Assembly: GCA_964034945.1 (NCBI GenBank)
Contig: OZ035962.1
Coordinates: 50,083,231-50,147,230 of the forward strand
Length of the DNA: 64,000 nt
Direction of reading: 5' to 3'
Source: Chrysopilus asiliformis
Taxonomy: Eukaryota; Arthropoda; Insecta; Diptera; Rhagionidae
Below, one piece after another: positions 38,501 to 48,710 of this stretch. How positions within the stretch are numbered: position 1 is the first letter of the stretch; each line of letters begins with the position of its first letter. The translations under genes were made by a program, and so were the position numbers. The notes under the pieces are model-generated. The model was not told the origin of the DNA. It did no database searches and was given only the letters and a program-made list of their open reading frames with translations.

Positions 38501-41007
38501 ACAGACTGACAGACAGACTGACAGACAGACTGACAGACAGACAGACTGACAGACAGACCTGACAGACAGACTGACAGACTGACAGACAGACTGACAGACA
38601 GACTGACAGACAGACTGACAGACAGACAGACTGACAGACAGACTGACAGACAGACTGACAGACAGACTGACAGACAGACTGACAGACAGACTGACAGACA
38701 GACTGACAGACAGACTGACAGACAGACTGACAGACAGACTGACAGACAGACTGACAGACAGACTGACAGACAGACTGACAGACAGACTGACAGACAGACT
38801 GACAGACAGACTGACAGACAGACTGACAGACAGACTGACAGACAGACTGACAGACAGACTGACAGACAGACTGACAGACAGACTGACAGACAGACTGACA
38901 GACAGACTGACAGACAGACTGACAGACAGACTGACAGACAGACTGACAGACAGACTGACAGACAGACTGACAGACAGACTGACAGACAGACTGACAGACA
39001 GACTGACAGACAGACTGACAGACAGACTGACAGACAGACTGACAGACAGACTGACAGACAGACTGACAGACAGACTGACAGACAGACTGACAGACAGACT
39101 GACAGACAGACTGACAGACAGACTGACAGACAGACTGACAGACAGACTGACAGACAGACTGACAGACAGACTGACAGACAGACTGACAGACAGACTGACA
39201 GACAGACTGACAGACAGACTGACAGACAGACTGACAGACAGACTGACAGACAGACTGACAGACAGACTGACAGACAGACTGACAGACAGACTGACAGACA
39301 GACTGACAGACAGACTGACAGACAGACTGACAGACAGACTGACAGACAGACTGACAGACAGACTGACAGACAGACTGACAGACAGACTGACAGACAGACT
39401 GACAGACAGACTGACAGACAGACTGACAGACAGACTGACAGACAGACTGACAGACAGACTGACAGACAGACTGACAGACAGACTGACAGACAGACTGACA
39501 GACAGACTGACAGACAGACTGACAGACAGACTGACAGACAGATTGACAGACAGATTGACAGACAGACTGACAGACAGACTGACAGACAGACAGACTGACA
39601 GACAGACTGACAGACAGACTGACAGACTGACAGACAGACTGACAGACAGACTGACAGACAGACTGACAGACAGACTGACAGACAGACTGACAGACAGACT
39701 GACAGACAGACTGACAGACAGACTGACAGACAGACTCAGACTGACTGACAGACTGACTGACAGACTGCTGACAGCAGACTGACAGACAGACTGACAGACA
39801 GACTGACAGACAGACTGACAGACTGACAGACTGACAGACTGACAGACTGACAGACTGACTGACAGACTGACAGACTGACAGACTGACAGACTGACAGACT
39901 GACAGACTGACAGACTGACAGACTGACAGACAGACTGACAGACAGACTGACAGACAGACTGACAGACAGACTGACAGACAGACAGACTGACAGACAGACT
40001 GACAGACAGACTGACAGACAGACTGACAGACAGACTGACAGACAGACTGACAGACAGACTGACAGACTGACAGACAGACTGACAGACAGACTGACAGACA
40101 GACAGACTGACAGACTGACAGACTGACAGACTGACAGACAGACAGACAGACAGACTGACAGACTGACAGACTGACAGACTGACAGACTGACAGACTGACA
40201 GACTGACAGACTGACAGACTGACAGACTGACAGACTGACAGACTGACAGACTGACAGACAGACTGACAGACAGACTGACAGACAGACTGACAGACAGACT
40301 GACAGACAGACTGACAGACAGACTGACAGACAGACTGACAGACAGACTGACAGACAGACTGACAGACAGACTGACAGACAGACTGACAGACAGACTGACA
40401 GAACAGACTGACAGACAGACTGACAGACAGACTGACAGACAGACTGACAGACAGGACTGACAGACAGACTGACAGACAGACTGACAGACAGACTGACAGA
40501 CAGACTGACAGACAGACTGACAGACAGACTGACAGACAACTGACAGACTGACAGACTGACAGACAGACTGACAGACAGACTGACAGACAGACTGACAGAC
40601 AGACTGACAGACAGACTGACAGACAGACAGACTGACAGACAGACTGACAGACAGACTGACAGATAGACTGACAGACTGACAGACTGACAGACTGACAGAC
40701 TGACAGACAGACAGACTGACAGACAGACTGACAGACAGACTGACAGACTGACAGACTGACAGACTGACAGACTGACAGACAGACAGACTGACAGACTGAC
40801 AGACAGACAGACTGACAGACTGACAGACTGACAGACTGACAGACTGACAGACTGACAGACTGACAGACTGACAGACAGACAGACTGACAGACTGACAGAC
40901 AGACAGACTGACAGACTGACAGACTGACAGACAGACTGACAGACAGACTGACAGACAGACTGACAGACAGACTGACAGACAGACTGACAGACAGACTGAC
41001 AGACAGA
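26591..41007 (+). repeat. 14.4-kb tandem array, unit ACAGACAGACTG
   Basis: About 1,200 units of a 12-bp repeat (two GACA plus one GACT). The middle (about 28.9-36.6 kb) is almost perfectly regular. Units of 8 bp (GACTGACA) and other lengths appear near the right end (39.8-40.25 and 40.66-40.95 kb). Single-base indels cluster at 37.26-38.6 and 39.73-39.85 kb. Because 12 is a multiple of three and no stop occurs in several frames, the array opens frames thousands of codons long, such as the 4,821-codon one on the minus strand. These are not genes. Confidence 0.97.
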
Positions 41008-41236
41008 AAGACATTTTTTTAATATGACTCCAATCGACTCAGGAGTGATCGTGAAATGTTTTTTAGGCAAAAATAAGAGGTCGAAATTTTTCATGAATAC
41101 AATACTTTATTATACTCCGTAGAAGAAGGTAAAAATGGGGGTGCCTAACACTTTTGAACATGGCTGTATATATGTGTATACCTATATTACCAAAAGCAGT
41201 CATTTTGACTGCTTGACTTCCTTGGGCAATCTAGTG

Positions 41237-41340
41237 TTAATTTCCTTTTCACTAAAATTTCTTACTTAAATATCTATTGGCGATCGTTGTAGGCGGATCC
41301 ACGTCTTCTGGCTGTCTTTATGAGACAGACACCTGCTTTT
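41237..41340 (+). repeat. dispersed repeat D, right flank of fold-back
   Basis: Second flanking copy of the ~104-bp direct repeat (see 24836-24938), about 100 bp outside the end of the right arm. The two copies differ at a handful of positions, so they are not a fresh duplication. Confidence 0.8.
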
Positions 41341-41618
41341 TCTGTTAAAAAATAAATTAATACAAATGAAGTAGGAACACTTGAAATAGTAAACACACAA
41401 ATATCTGTGATTCTGTATCAGATATTCCTATTGAAAGAATTGTAGGCGGAATAAAATGATATTGATTCTGATCTGCGTATATTAAGAAAAATTTGGGAGA
41501 AAGATATATGCTCGAAAATAAGTTTTTCAAAAGAAACTTACTCATTATTTTAGTCCAAAATAAAGAATCAATAAATTAAAAACTGTTTTTTTTGCCATTT
41601 TAACTATACTACAGTGCA
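41341..41618. other. spacer before the provirus
   Basis: AT-rich sequence with no gene or repeat recognised. It ends in TCCA, which is the left target duplication of the provirus. Confidence 0.5.
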
Positions 41619-41622
41619 TCCA

Positions 41623-42009
41623 AGTTATGGATTTTCCTCCGCGTTAGCTCAAAAAAAACTAACTTGTTTTTATAAAAAGCTCTTTATTTAGATCTGAATG
41701 CTTTAAGATACAATTGGCAAATGACAAACTTAATTTACCTCAACTAAGTCTTTTATAACCTAATTTAGCTTATTCTGCAAAACGTGCACACGTGTAACGT
41801 TACAAGCGTTACCTGTGCATTCGAAATTCTTAGACGAAATATGATTCTATACTCGTTGCAACATGTTTGATTCCGCGAAAACCATCTTGGGTGAATCGTG
41901 GGAATGAGAACGATTTTGGGTGGAAATATGGAATTATGCTGTATGATGGAGATAATGGGGATCGGTAGGGGTGTGGTAATGATTTGATATATGACAGAAT
42001 GTGTTAACT
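41623..42009 (-). repeat. provirus 3' LTR, 387 bp
   Basis: On the minus strand it starts AGTTAACACATTC and ends CCATAACT. A polyadenylation signal AATAAA lies at 41683-41688. The sequence agrees with the 5' LTR throughout as far as I can read. Confidence 0.92.
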
Positions 42010-42020
42010 CCTCCCTCCTT
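42010..42020 (-). promoter_or_regulatory. polypurine tract
   Basis: AAGGAGGGAGG directly abuts the 3' LTR on the minus strand, the expected position for the plus-strand DNA primer of an LTR retroelement. Confidence 0.85.
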
Positions 42021-42049
42021 AAAAAATATGTGTCCCACATATTGCAATT

Positions 42050-43485
42050 TTAACTAATGTTCGGGAAGGATAATGTTACAGGATCTGGATAAGTATATGG
42101 AGTAGTGGTTTGGAATTTTGTGGTCAAGAGTTTTGACCGAAGAAGGTAAAAAATGAAAGCTAGGGATAATATTAGGATAATTATTATTGCGTCGGATGCA
42201 ATAGATGTAATGTTATTTGTAGAAAAGTAATCAAGCTTTTTAACGTTATCCAGGTGAAGCCTATGTAAGTATTCCAAGTCGAGTTTTATATCCTTTTCAG
42301 TGAGGTTGCCTAGGAGGCCTGTGGGTAATGGATGAAATGTTTGAATTTCCGTGCTGGTGTACTCGACGTTGTTAATTCGTATTGTGTCATTTTGGAAATT
42401 AACTACAAATGTTCCGTTGAGGTTTTGTGTTTTGTTTTGATGATGAAGTTTCCCATTAAAGTTCGTAAGAAATACCGTATTTTCGTTGATGACTTCGATT
42501 ATTGGTTTACTATGGTACTGATAAGTACAGGATGCGTTGATTCCGTCGAGGATTTGTGATACACAATCGTCAGGGGCTAATTTTGTTAGCTGGTTCCTGT
42601 TGCAGATTGTTATATTTTGCATCGTTGTGCAGCTCCCTTGCACGCCATACCGTGTTTGCTGCGTTACCAGTAGGCTGGAATAATTTAGGAGGATCATTTT
42701 GCTTTCAGTGATCGTTGAGCGAATTAGAATGTGGTTGAAGTTCGTGGCTTCCGTTTTAGGTAAACATACAACGTACAGGAGTAACGAGTCCTTCATTAGC
42801 ATCATGGGTTGTGCATATTCGATGGCTTGAATTTCATTGTCGTAAGGCAGTGTTTCGATTTGGGATAGAATTTCGGATATCTCCATGTGGTCCAAGAGAT
42901 TTGAATTGACTACGCCGCTTTTGGCTAGTTGGCTGGCCAATACTATTTCGTGGATTTCGTCCTCAAGGATTCCTAGCTTGTTGAAAATCATTTGTTCGTA
43001 TTTACCATTATCGTACTCGCTGATATCTGAGACGATTCGATTATAGTTGTCTATAATTTCAGTTGATATTTTGGTAAAATATTCATTGATCTTGTACTGT
43101 TTGTTGTTGTTGCTAATTATTTCGTTTTGACTTTTAAGGATATTGTTCCAATCGGTTGCGTCGGGGTTTCCCGCAATCCACTTCCAAGCTGAGCCTATCC
43201 AGTTTATGGCACGCTTTGGCCTAGTTGTTTGGAGCTGTCTGAGTAATCCTTCTATTTTTGAAACTCGATGATGGAGTTGTGGTACTAAGATGCTGGATCT
43301 GTTAAGCTTGTGTTTTATTGTTTGATCAATATTCTTTAGTATCGCCTCGTAGTTTGCTAGGTTTATGGTGTGAATTAGTTTGAAATCTCCACTCATGATT
43401 TTCCCAAATCCTAATCGCATTGTCATAAGCGGTTTGTTGTATTTGTAGATGTTAAGAGATGCGTCTACCGTCCATAATGTTATTC
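42050..43485 (-). CDS. env: errantivirus-like envelope glycoprotein
   Basis: The native part encodes about 475 residues. The reading frame stays open up to 43651, but those first ~57 residues come from the inserted 21-bp-repeat element. A basic R-P-K-R furin-type cleavage site is followed by a fusion-peptide-like A-I-N-W-I-G-S-A-W-K-W segment, as in insect errantivirus and baculovirus F-type envelopes. Several N-x-S/T sites lie in the ectodomain. A hydrophobic membrane anchor (I-I-I-I-L-I-L-S-L-A-F-I-F-Y-L-L) is about 45 residues before the end, followed by a short cytoplasmic tail. No signal peptide is visible, because the insertion lies at the 5' end of the gene. Env is normally made from a spliced RNA; splice sites were not determined. 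Confidence 0.85.
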
Positions 43486-43487
43486 TA

Positions 43488-44382
43488 TACCTTTTCAACT
43501 TCAAATTGGAAATAAGCAATATCAAATTGGAAATAAGCAATATCAAATTGGAAATAAGCAATGTCAAATTGGAAATAATCATTTTCAAATTGGAAATAAT
43601 CATTTTCAAATTGGGAATAATCATTTTCAAATTGGGAATAATCATTTTCAAATTGGAAATAAACTTTAAAAATTGAAAATAATCATTAAAAATTGAAAAA
43701 AATCATTAAAAATTGGGAAAAATGGTTTTTAAACGATAAAAGAAGTTGTTAAGTTTTTCATTTGTTGCATATATAAAAATAATATTTTTGCTCTTAAAAT
43801 GCCGTATATTAAGAAAACGGAAGCTGATAATATTAAAAAAACAAATTTGTGCTTTTTATAACAATGGTGGGGATTGGAGAACTTGCTTGGTCAGCTCTTA
43901 AGGCTTCTATTAAACGAGATTTAGCAGGTGAAATGCCACAGATTTTAACATGTGAAAATAGGACAAATTTGTCCCAAACCGAATTTCGCCTACAAAGGAT
44001 TGAAAATATTATACAGCGGAATGTACCAAATTTATCTGTTGCAAATTGTGCTAAATATGTTGCTTATGTTCAAAAATTCATACCAGATGTTTTAAATTTG
44101 ATTTGTGTGTTTTTTTAACTTAAATGATGTTTTCCAATTTTTAATGATTATTTCCAATTTTTAATGATTTTTTTCAATTTTTAATGATTATTTTCAATTT
44201 TTAAAGTTTATTTCCAATTTGAAAATGATTATTCCCAATTTGAAAATGATTATTTCCAATTTGAAAATGATTATTCCCAATTTGAAAATGATTATTCCCA
44301 ATTTGAAAATGATTATTTCCAATTTGACATTGCTTATTTCCAATTTGATATTGCTTATTTCCAATTTGAAGTTGAAAAGGTA
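43488..44382. mobile_element. 900-bp inverted-repeat element built of 21-bp units, inserted at pol/env junction
   Basis: Both ends are TACCTTTTCAACTTC in inverted orientation, flanked by TA, and lead into arrays of a 21-bp unit (caaattggaaataagcaata plus one base). The left array spans 43500-43700 and the right 44150-44370. The middle (43700-44140) is unique and contains a short frame (43849-44118) shared with the truncated copy at 16276-16740. TA duplication suggests a mariner- or similar-type MITE. It separates pol from env in the provirus, so it inserted after integration. Confidence 0.8.
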
Positions 44383-47300
44383 TAGAATAGATGGAACGTT
44401 TTTTAAGTGGGATTTGTGAATTCTTTTCCTCGTAGCTGTGGTAATGGTGACGCGATTGTTTTGAGCTACTGTTTCCTTTACGAATAGTGGTTTTTCTTTA
44501 GTTTTAATTTGTTTATTTTTTTTAAACACAGTGTCGCCTGGTTGATATTGTTTTGGTTTCTTTCGTTTCGCGTTGTGCCTGTCGATTTGATTCCTCTGTT
44601 TCCGTCTAATCTCGCATTGTAGATTTTCATGTAACTTTTCTTGGAAGTTCGTCAAATTTTGATAGTTAATTCTCTGAGATCTTCCGTAGAATATGTCGGA
44701 TGGTTTAGTTTTGGTGACGGAGTGAAATGAGTTGTTGTATCTGTCGACAGAAATGTTGACAATTTCTTTTAGGGACCGGTTTGTATTTTCCTTTTGAAGG
44801 CATCTTATAATTTCCAGAACCGTAGAGTGAACGCGTTCGATAGCACCGTTAACTTCGCTTTTTTGTGGCGGAGCCAAATAGACGGTTATGCCTAACGATT
44901 CGACATAGTTCAGAACCGTGGGACTAATGAAGCTGCCTTCATTGTCCGAAACTATCATTCTTGGGACCATGAAATAATGGATCAAATTAACTATCTTTTT
45001 CCGTAAGTAAGGAGCAGATTTGTTTTTGATGTGGAAATACTTGGCAAATTTACTGAATTTGTCAACGCAAGTTAAAAATTTTTCGCCTTTTAGCGTCATT
45101 ATGTCTATATGTAGTATTTCCGTCGGAAACTGTGGAATCGGTGTCTCCTGTAATTCCGGTTTGTGCGGGTGGCGATCGTATTTGCAACTGTTGCAGGTAT
45201 CGCAATTTACCGTATATTTTTTTATTGATTTACTCATCGCAGGAAAATAGTATTTTTCTAAGATTTGTTCCTTATTCTCCCTGGCATTCCTATGGGCTCT
45301 TTTGTGCTCATCCTGTATAATTTTGATTTTATTATCTTCATTGGAGATATCTTGAACTACTCGTTGTGTGATTCGTATCTTGAATTTTGAAAAGTGTTCC
45401 CTATAGATTTCTTGTAGTAGCTGAATGTAGTTTTCCGGGATTTTGATGCCGTTGACCACATTTGGGTTTAGGTATTCCTTTAGTATTTTTATTAAATTTT
45501 GTCTATTGATTTGATGTAGTCGAATGTAATGTCTAAAGTATCCTGGGTGAGGTTCTTCGTGGCCGTATATCTCTTTACCTTCGGAGATTAAGATTTGTTT
45601 TTTGAAGACGTTTATTGGTGCCTCGCAACTTGGTATGAGGTCGCTGTTGTCTTCATTTGCACTGTGAGCCGTTCCAGAGCTGTTTGTTAGTACGTTTGTC
45701 TCGGTTGGTAGCCTAGAAAGGGCGTCTGCAACGACATTAGTTTTCCCTGGTTTGTAGATGAGCTCGTAATTGTATTCATCTATACGAGACTTCCATCTTT
45801 TTAGCTTCGCATTGTGATTCCGGTTACTAAGGGCGAATGTTAGTGGCTGGTGGTCAGTGAGAATTTTAATTTTTTTTGCTCCGTAGAGGTATGTTCGAAG
45901 TTTATCTAAGGACCACACTATGGCTAACATTTCCTTTTCTCCCGTGGAATAATTTTCCTCGGTCTTGTTTAGAGATCTTGATATGTAAACTACCGGTCTA
46001 TCTTTGCCGATTTCGCCTTGCGAAAGAACTGCTCCGACTGCGTAGTTTGACGTATCTGTTGTCAGGATGAAAGGTTTTTCGAAGTCCGGGAATGCTAGGA
46101 CTTCTGAGGAAGTGAGAAGTTCTTTTAAACAGTTGAAAGCTTCGATCTCTGCGATTCCCAATTGAATATCTTTCTTCTTAGACTGATTGGCCTTGATTTG
46201 GGCATTTTCACCTCTCGTTAGCTGCGTCAATGGCTTTGCGACTTTTGCAAAATCTTTGACAAACTTTCGGTAATACGAGGCCAAACCGAGAAAGGCTTTT
46301 AGGTCTTTCAGGTTCTGAGGGGGCTTGATATTTCTAATGGCAGAAATTTTCTTAGGGTCTGGTAGAATTCCTTCTTCCGAAACAACATATCCCAAAAATT
46401 CGACTTGCTTTTTCAGAAATTTTGATTTTTCCAAGTTTACTTTTAAGTTGGCTTTTTCCAGATGAGTAAGAACAGTCTCCAGATTGAGTAAATGTTCCTC
46501 TTCTGTCTTGCCAAGGATAATTACGTCGTCGATATAGACGTAACATATTTTACCGATGAGTGGTTTAAGTACGTCATCGATCATTCTTTGGAAGATCGCC
46601 GGTGCGTTCTTCAAACCAAAAGGAAGTCTGGTAAACTCGTATTTGCCATTTGCTGTGGAAAAAGCGGTTTTGGCGATATCATTCTCTTTCATGCGTATTT
46701 GGTGAAACCCTGAAGTGAGATCGATGGTTGTAAAGTATTTGCTTTGGTTAAAGCTTGCAAGGGTGTTGGTGATTTCCGGGATTGGATAGGTGTCGGGTAT
46801 TGTTATGGCGTTTAGCCTTTTGAAATCAATAACGAGTCTATATTGCTGCTCTCCGGCTGAATTCGGTTTTTTGGGCACTATCCAAAGGGGTGAATTGTAT
46901 GGACTTTTTGATGGACGTATAATTCCATCTTTAAGCATTTTTGATATTTGTGTTTCCACTTCTTGTCTCAAGTTGACAGGATAGGAATACGACTTCGTAT
47001 ATATTGGTTCGAACGTTGAAGTTCTTATCTCGGCTCTGACATTAGTTTCAACTACGTCTTCGTCGTTTACTGGGCCGAAAATCAGTGGGTGGTTGTTTAG
47101 AATAGTGTGCAGCTTTTTTTTGAGTTTTTGGTCCAGCTCATCGCACTTGACTTCAATATTGTTGACTTGTCTAGATACTCTAGATTTTAAGGGAATTTTA
47201 ATATTGGGTTTTATTTTGAGGACATGGTTTCCTCGATCTATTACAGCCTCTAGCTCTTTTAGAGTGTCGTCTCCGATGATACCATCGAACGACTTAAGTC

Positions 47301-47568
47301 CAGGTAGAACGAAAAATTCTAGTGTGGAGTTATTCCCAATGCTTTGAAAAAAACGACCCGTAACCTTATGGGTTATAGGTATGTTGCCTGCGGCTGAATG
47401 AATGTTAAATGGTTTTTGAACTGGTTTGGCGTTTTGTGATAACTGAACTGAAACGAAATTTTTATTGGCTCCGGTGTCGATCAGGAATTTCAGCACCTGG
47501 CCGTCTTTTTTCTTATATTCTATGTATGGAATGCTAGATAGGCGTCTATCATAAAATTTAGATCGCAT
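44194..47568 (-). CDS. pol: gypsy-type pol polyprotein (protease, RT, RNase H, integrase)
   Basis: The frame is open over 1,124 codons, in the -1 frame relative to gag. Domains in order: aspartic protease (D-T-G-A at 31-34); reverse transcriptase (L-V-I-D-F-K near 245, L-P-F-G-L-K-N-A-P near 315, catalytic Y-I-D-D at 345-348); RNase H (T-T-D-T-S-N-Y-A near 503, T-D-H-Q-P near 570); integrase with an H-H-C-C zinc finger (C-D-T-C) and D-D-E residues (H-I-D-I, V-S-D-N-E-G-S-F, S-E-V-N-G). All catalytic positions appear intact. The last ~63 residues are 7-residue repeats read from the inserted element; the natural end is near 44390, as judged against the second element's pol. The first usable residue is set by frameshifting at 47553-47559, not by the ATG at 47568. 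Confidence 0.93.
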   Translation of the reverse strand: MRSKFYDRRLSSIPYIEYKKKDGQVLKFLIDTGANKNFVSVQLSQNAKPVQKPFNIHSAAGNIPITHKVTGRFFQSIGNNSTLEFFVLPGLKSFDGIIGDDTLKELEAVIDRGNHVLKIKPNIKIPLKSRVSRQVNNIEVKCDELDQKLKKKLHTILNNHPLIFGPVNDEDVVETNVRAEIRTSTFEPIYTKSYSYPVNLRQEVETQISKMLKDGIIRPSKSPYNSPLWIVPKKPNSAGEQQYRLVIDFKRLNAITIPDTYPIPEITNTLASFNQSKYFTTIDLTSGFHQIRMKENDIAKTAFSTANGKYEFTRLPFGLKNAPAIFQRMIDDVLKPLIGKICYVYIDDVIILGKTEEEHLLNLETVLTHLEKANLKVNLEKSKFLKKQVEFLGYVVSEEGILPDPKKISAIRNIKPPQNLKDLKAFLGLASYYRKFVKDFAKVAKPLTQLTRGENAQIKANQSKKKDIQLGIAEIEAFNCLKELLTSSEVLAFPDFEKPFILTTDTSNYAVGAVLSQGEIGKDRPVVYISRSLNKTEENYSTGEKEMLAIVWSLDKLRTYLYGAKKIKILTDHQPLTFALSNRNHNAKLKRWKSRIDEYNYELIYKPGKTNVVADALSRLPTETNVLTNSSGTAHSANEDNSDLIPSCEAPINVFKKQILISEGKEIYGHEEPHPGYFRHYIRLHQINRQNLIKILKEYLNPNVVNGIKIPENYIQLLQEIYREHFSKFKIRITQRVVQDISNEDNKIKIIQDEHKRAHRNARENKEQILEKYYFPAMSKSIKKYTVNCDTCNSCKYDRHPHKPELQETPIPQFPTEILHIDIMTLKGEKFLTCVDKFSKFAKYFHIKNKSAPYLRKKIVNLIHYFMVPRMIVSDNEGSFISPTVLNYVESLGITVYLAPPQKSEVNGAIERVHSTVLEIIRCLQKENTNRSLKEIVNISVDRYNNSFHSVTKTKPSDIFYGRSQRINYQNLTNFQEKLHENLQCEIRRKQRNQIDRHNAKRKKPKQYQPGDTVFKKNKQIKTKEKPLFVKETVAQNNRVTITTATRKRIHKSHLKNVPSILYLFNFKLEISNIKLEISNVKLEIIIFKLGIIIFKLGIIIFKLEIIIFKLGIIIFKLEINFKN

Positions 47569-48710
47569 TCGTTTAGCTCATCTTCTGATTGATCTGGTTC
47601 AGCGAAAGCATCTTCTTCCTGCTGATTATAGAATTCGAGATTTTCTTCTTGGGTTTGAAGATTATTTATTCTCTGTGTTTTCCTAGCGAATTGATTGGAA
47701 TCATTCGATCGTTTGTTAAGGTGAAAGGACGATGGCTTATTCATATAGTCTACTTGACGAGTTTGTACAGACCTATCGACATCCATTGGAACTGGTGGCT
47801 TAGGGTAGTTGGGTCTGGGTGGTGGATTGTTTCTGTAAAGTTGGTTATGTGCATCGTGTTGTGCGTTGTAGGCTTTAATTTGATTAGATAAACTTGATAT
47901 TGGAATTCGCTTATTACCGTGGTTAAACCGTGGAGTGAATATTTGGTTCACTGGGGCAGATATGGAATTGTTAAAATTCCTATTGTGTATTGGGATGTTC
48001 CTAAAGTTTAGGTTTTGAAACTCTAAACAGGATGCGTAAGCTTCTGGGAGTGTTTGTGGTTTCTGAATTATAAGCATTCTGGAGAGATCTCCATTTAGTC
48101 CCCGAACGAACACATCTAGTGCCCTGTTTCGATAGTTTTCGGTTAGCGCAACTACCGTTTCTTTAGAATAGTCCTCTGTTTTTATCTTGTTGATTAGAAG
48201 TGATAGCTGATGATTAACGGCTGCGTAAACCTCATCAACGCTTTTATCTTTCTGAGTCATCGCGTGTAGCTGATGCTCTAAGGTTCTTACGTCCCTCTTG
48301 TCCGCGTAATGAAGGGACAAGCATTTCTTAATGCTATTGTAAGAAATTAGGGCGGCGTCAGCCGGGCCTCTTATTTTTTGTCTGATGTGTCTTAAAATTG
48401 CCCTGAATATGGGTTTGTCTTTAACTATTTTGTAATCGTCCAATATTGTTTCGACGTTGTGAATCCATGACACATACTGCACCGGATTACCGTCAAAAGC
48501 TTGAAGATCCCTTACAGAGTCGGGAAGCTTTTTTATTGCTTCGAGATCTTCTGGGGTTCTAGGACCCGAAATAGTTTGTTCTGTGTGTGTATCAATTTGT
48601 TCCCGTTTATTTTCGAGTTGTATTAATCGATTTTCTATTACTTTAATCTGCTCGATCTGAGCATTAACTGCTCCGGTCAATTGCACAATTGTTTGTTGGA
48701 GAGTATCCAT
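47520..48710 (-). CDS. gag: gypsy-type Gag
   Basis: A 396-residue frame starting at an ATG and ending TAG at 47520. The N-terminus is heptad-like and glutamine-rich (coiled coil about residues 1-40). A capsid-like middle follows (F-D-G-N-P-V-Q-Y-V-S-W near 74, Q-L-H-A-M-T-Q near 147), then an Asn/Pro-rich region and a very acidic C-terminus. There is no CCHC zinc knuckle, as is usual for errantivirus Gag proteins. It overlaps pol by 49 bp in the -1 arrangement. Its role is to form the particle core and bind RNA. Confidence 0.85.
   Translation of the reverse strand: MDTLQQTIVQLTGAVNAQIEQIKVIENRLIQLENKREQIDTHTEQTISGPRTPEDLEAIKKLPDSVRDLQAFDGNPVQYVSWIHNVETILDDYKIVKDKPIFRAILRHIRQKIRGPADAALISYNSIKKCLSLHYADKRDVRTLEHQLHAMTQKDKSVDEVYAAVNHQLSLLINKIKTEDYSKETVVALTENYRNRALDVFVRGLNGDLSRMLIIQKPQTLPEAYASCLEFQNLNFRNIPIHNRNFNNSISAPVNQIFTPRFNHGNKRIPISSLSNQIKAYNAQHDAHNQLYRNNPPPRPNYPKPPVPMDVDRSVQTRQVDYMNKPSSFHLNKRSNDSNQFARKTQRINNLQTQEENLEFYNQQEEDAFAEPDQSEDELNECDLNFMIDAYLAFHT
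47553..47559 (-). promoter_or_regulatory. -1 ribosomal frameshift heptamer A AAT TTT
   Basis: On the minus strand AAATTTT is positioned exactly as X XXY YYZ in the gag frame: codons CTA, AAT, TTT. After a one-base slip the pol frame reads K-F-Y-D-R-R-L and stays open into protease. The gag stop is 31 bp further on. The position and frame make this the likely gag-pol shift site. A downstream RNA structure was not worked out. Confidence 0.7.

Larger units (their letters stand above)
24936..41135. mobile_element. 16-kb fold-back element with a giant microsatellite in one arm
   Basis: The left arm (24936-25840) and right arm (25904-41135) are inverted complements. Matching anchors are TTTTTACTTTCTTCTACGG at the outer end, 'cactcctgagtcgattggag' further in, 'ggacgatcctatcaa', and 'tgttgaccacaactgatatt' next to a 63-bp loop. 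The arms differ only in the tetranucleotide-like segment: about 37 bp at 25066-25102 on the left, about 14.4 kb at 26591-41007 on the right. No transposase is encoded, so this is a non-autonomous fold-back or long-TIR element. A third copy of its outer end is at 1-66. Confidence 0.8.

Noticed and set aside
26591..41007. CRISPR array
   Set aside because: There are no unique spacers. It is a simple tandem repeat in a eukaryotic genome.
26549..41014. Reading frame of 4,821 codons (repeating S-L-S-V / C-L-S-V) on the minus strand
   Set aside because: It is the translation of a 12-bp microsatellite. The period is a multiple of three and stop-free, so the frame carries no coding signal.
39736..41094. 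452-codon minus-strand frame over the array's right end
   Set aside because: Microsatellite translation preceded by fold-back arm sequence; no domain.
42332..42559. Plus-strand frame opposite env
   Set aside because: Shadow of the env gene on the other strand.
45020..47347. Several plus-strand frames opposite pol
   Set aside because: Antisense shadows of a well-supported pol gene.
47568..47568. ATG at the start of the pol frame as the real pol start
   Set aside because: It lies upstream of the slippery heptamer within gag. Gypsy-type elements reach pol by frameshifting, and the slip site fits exactly.
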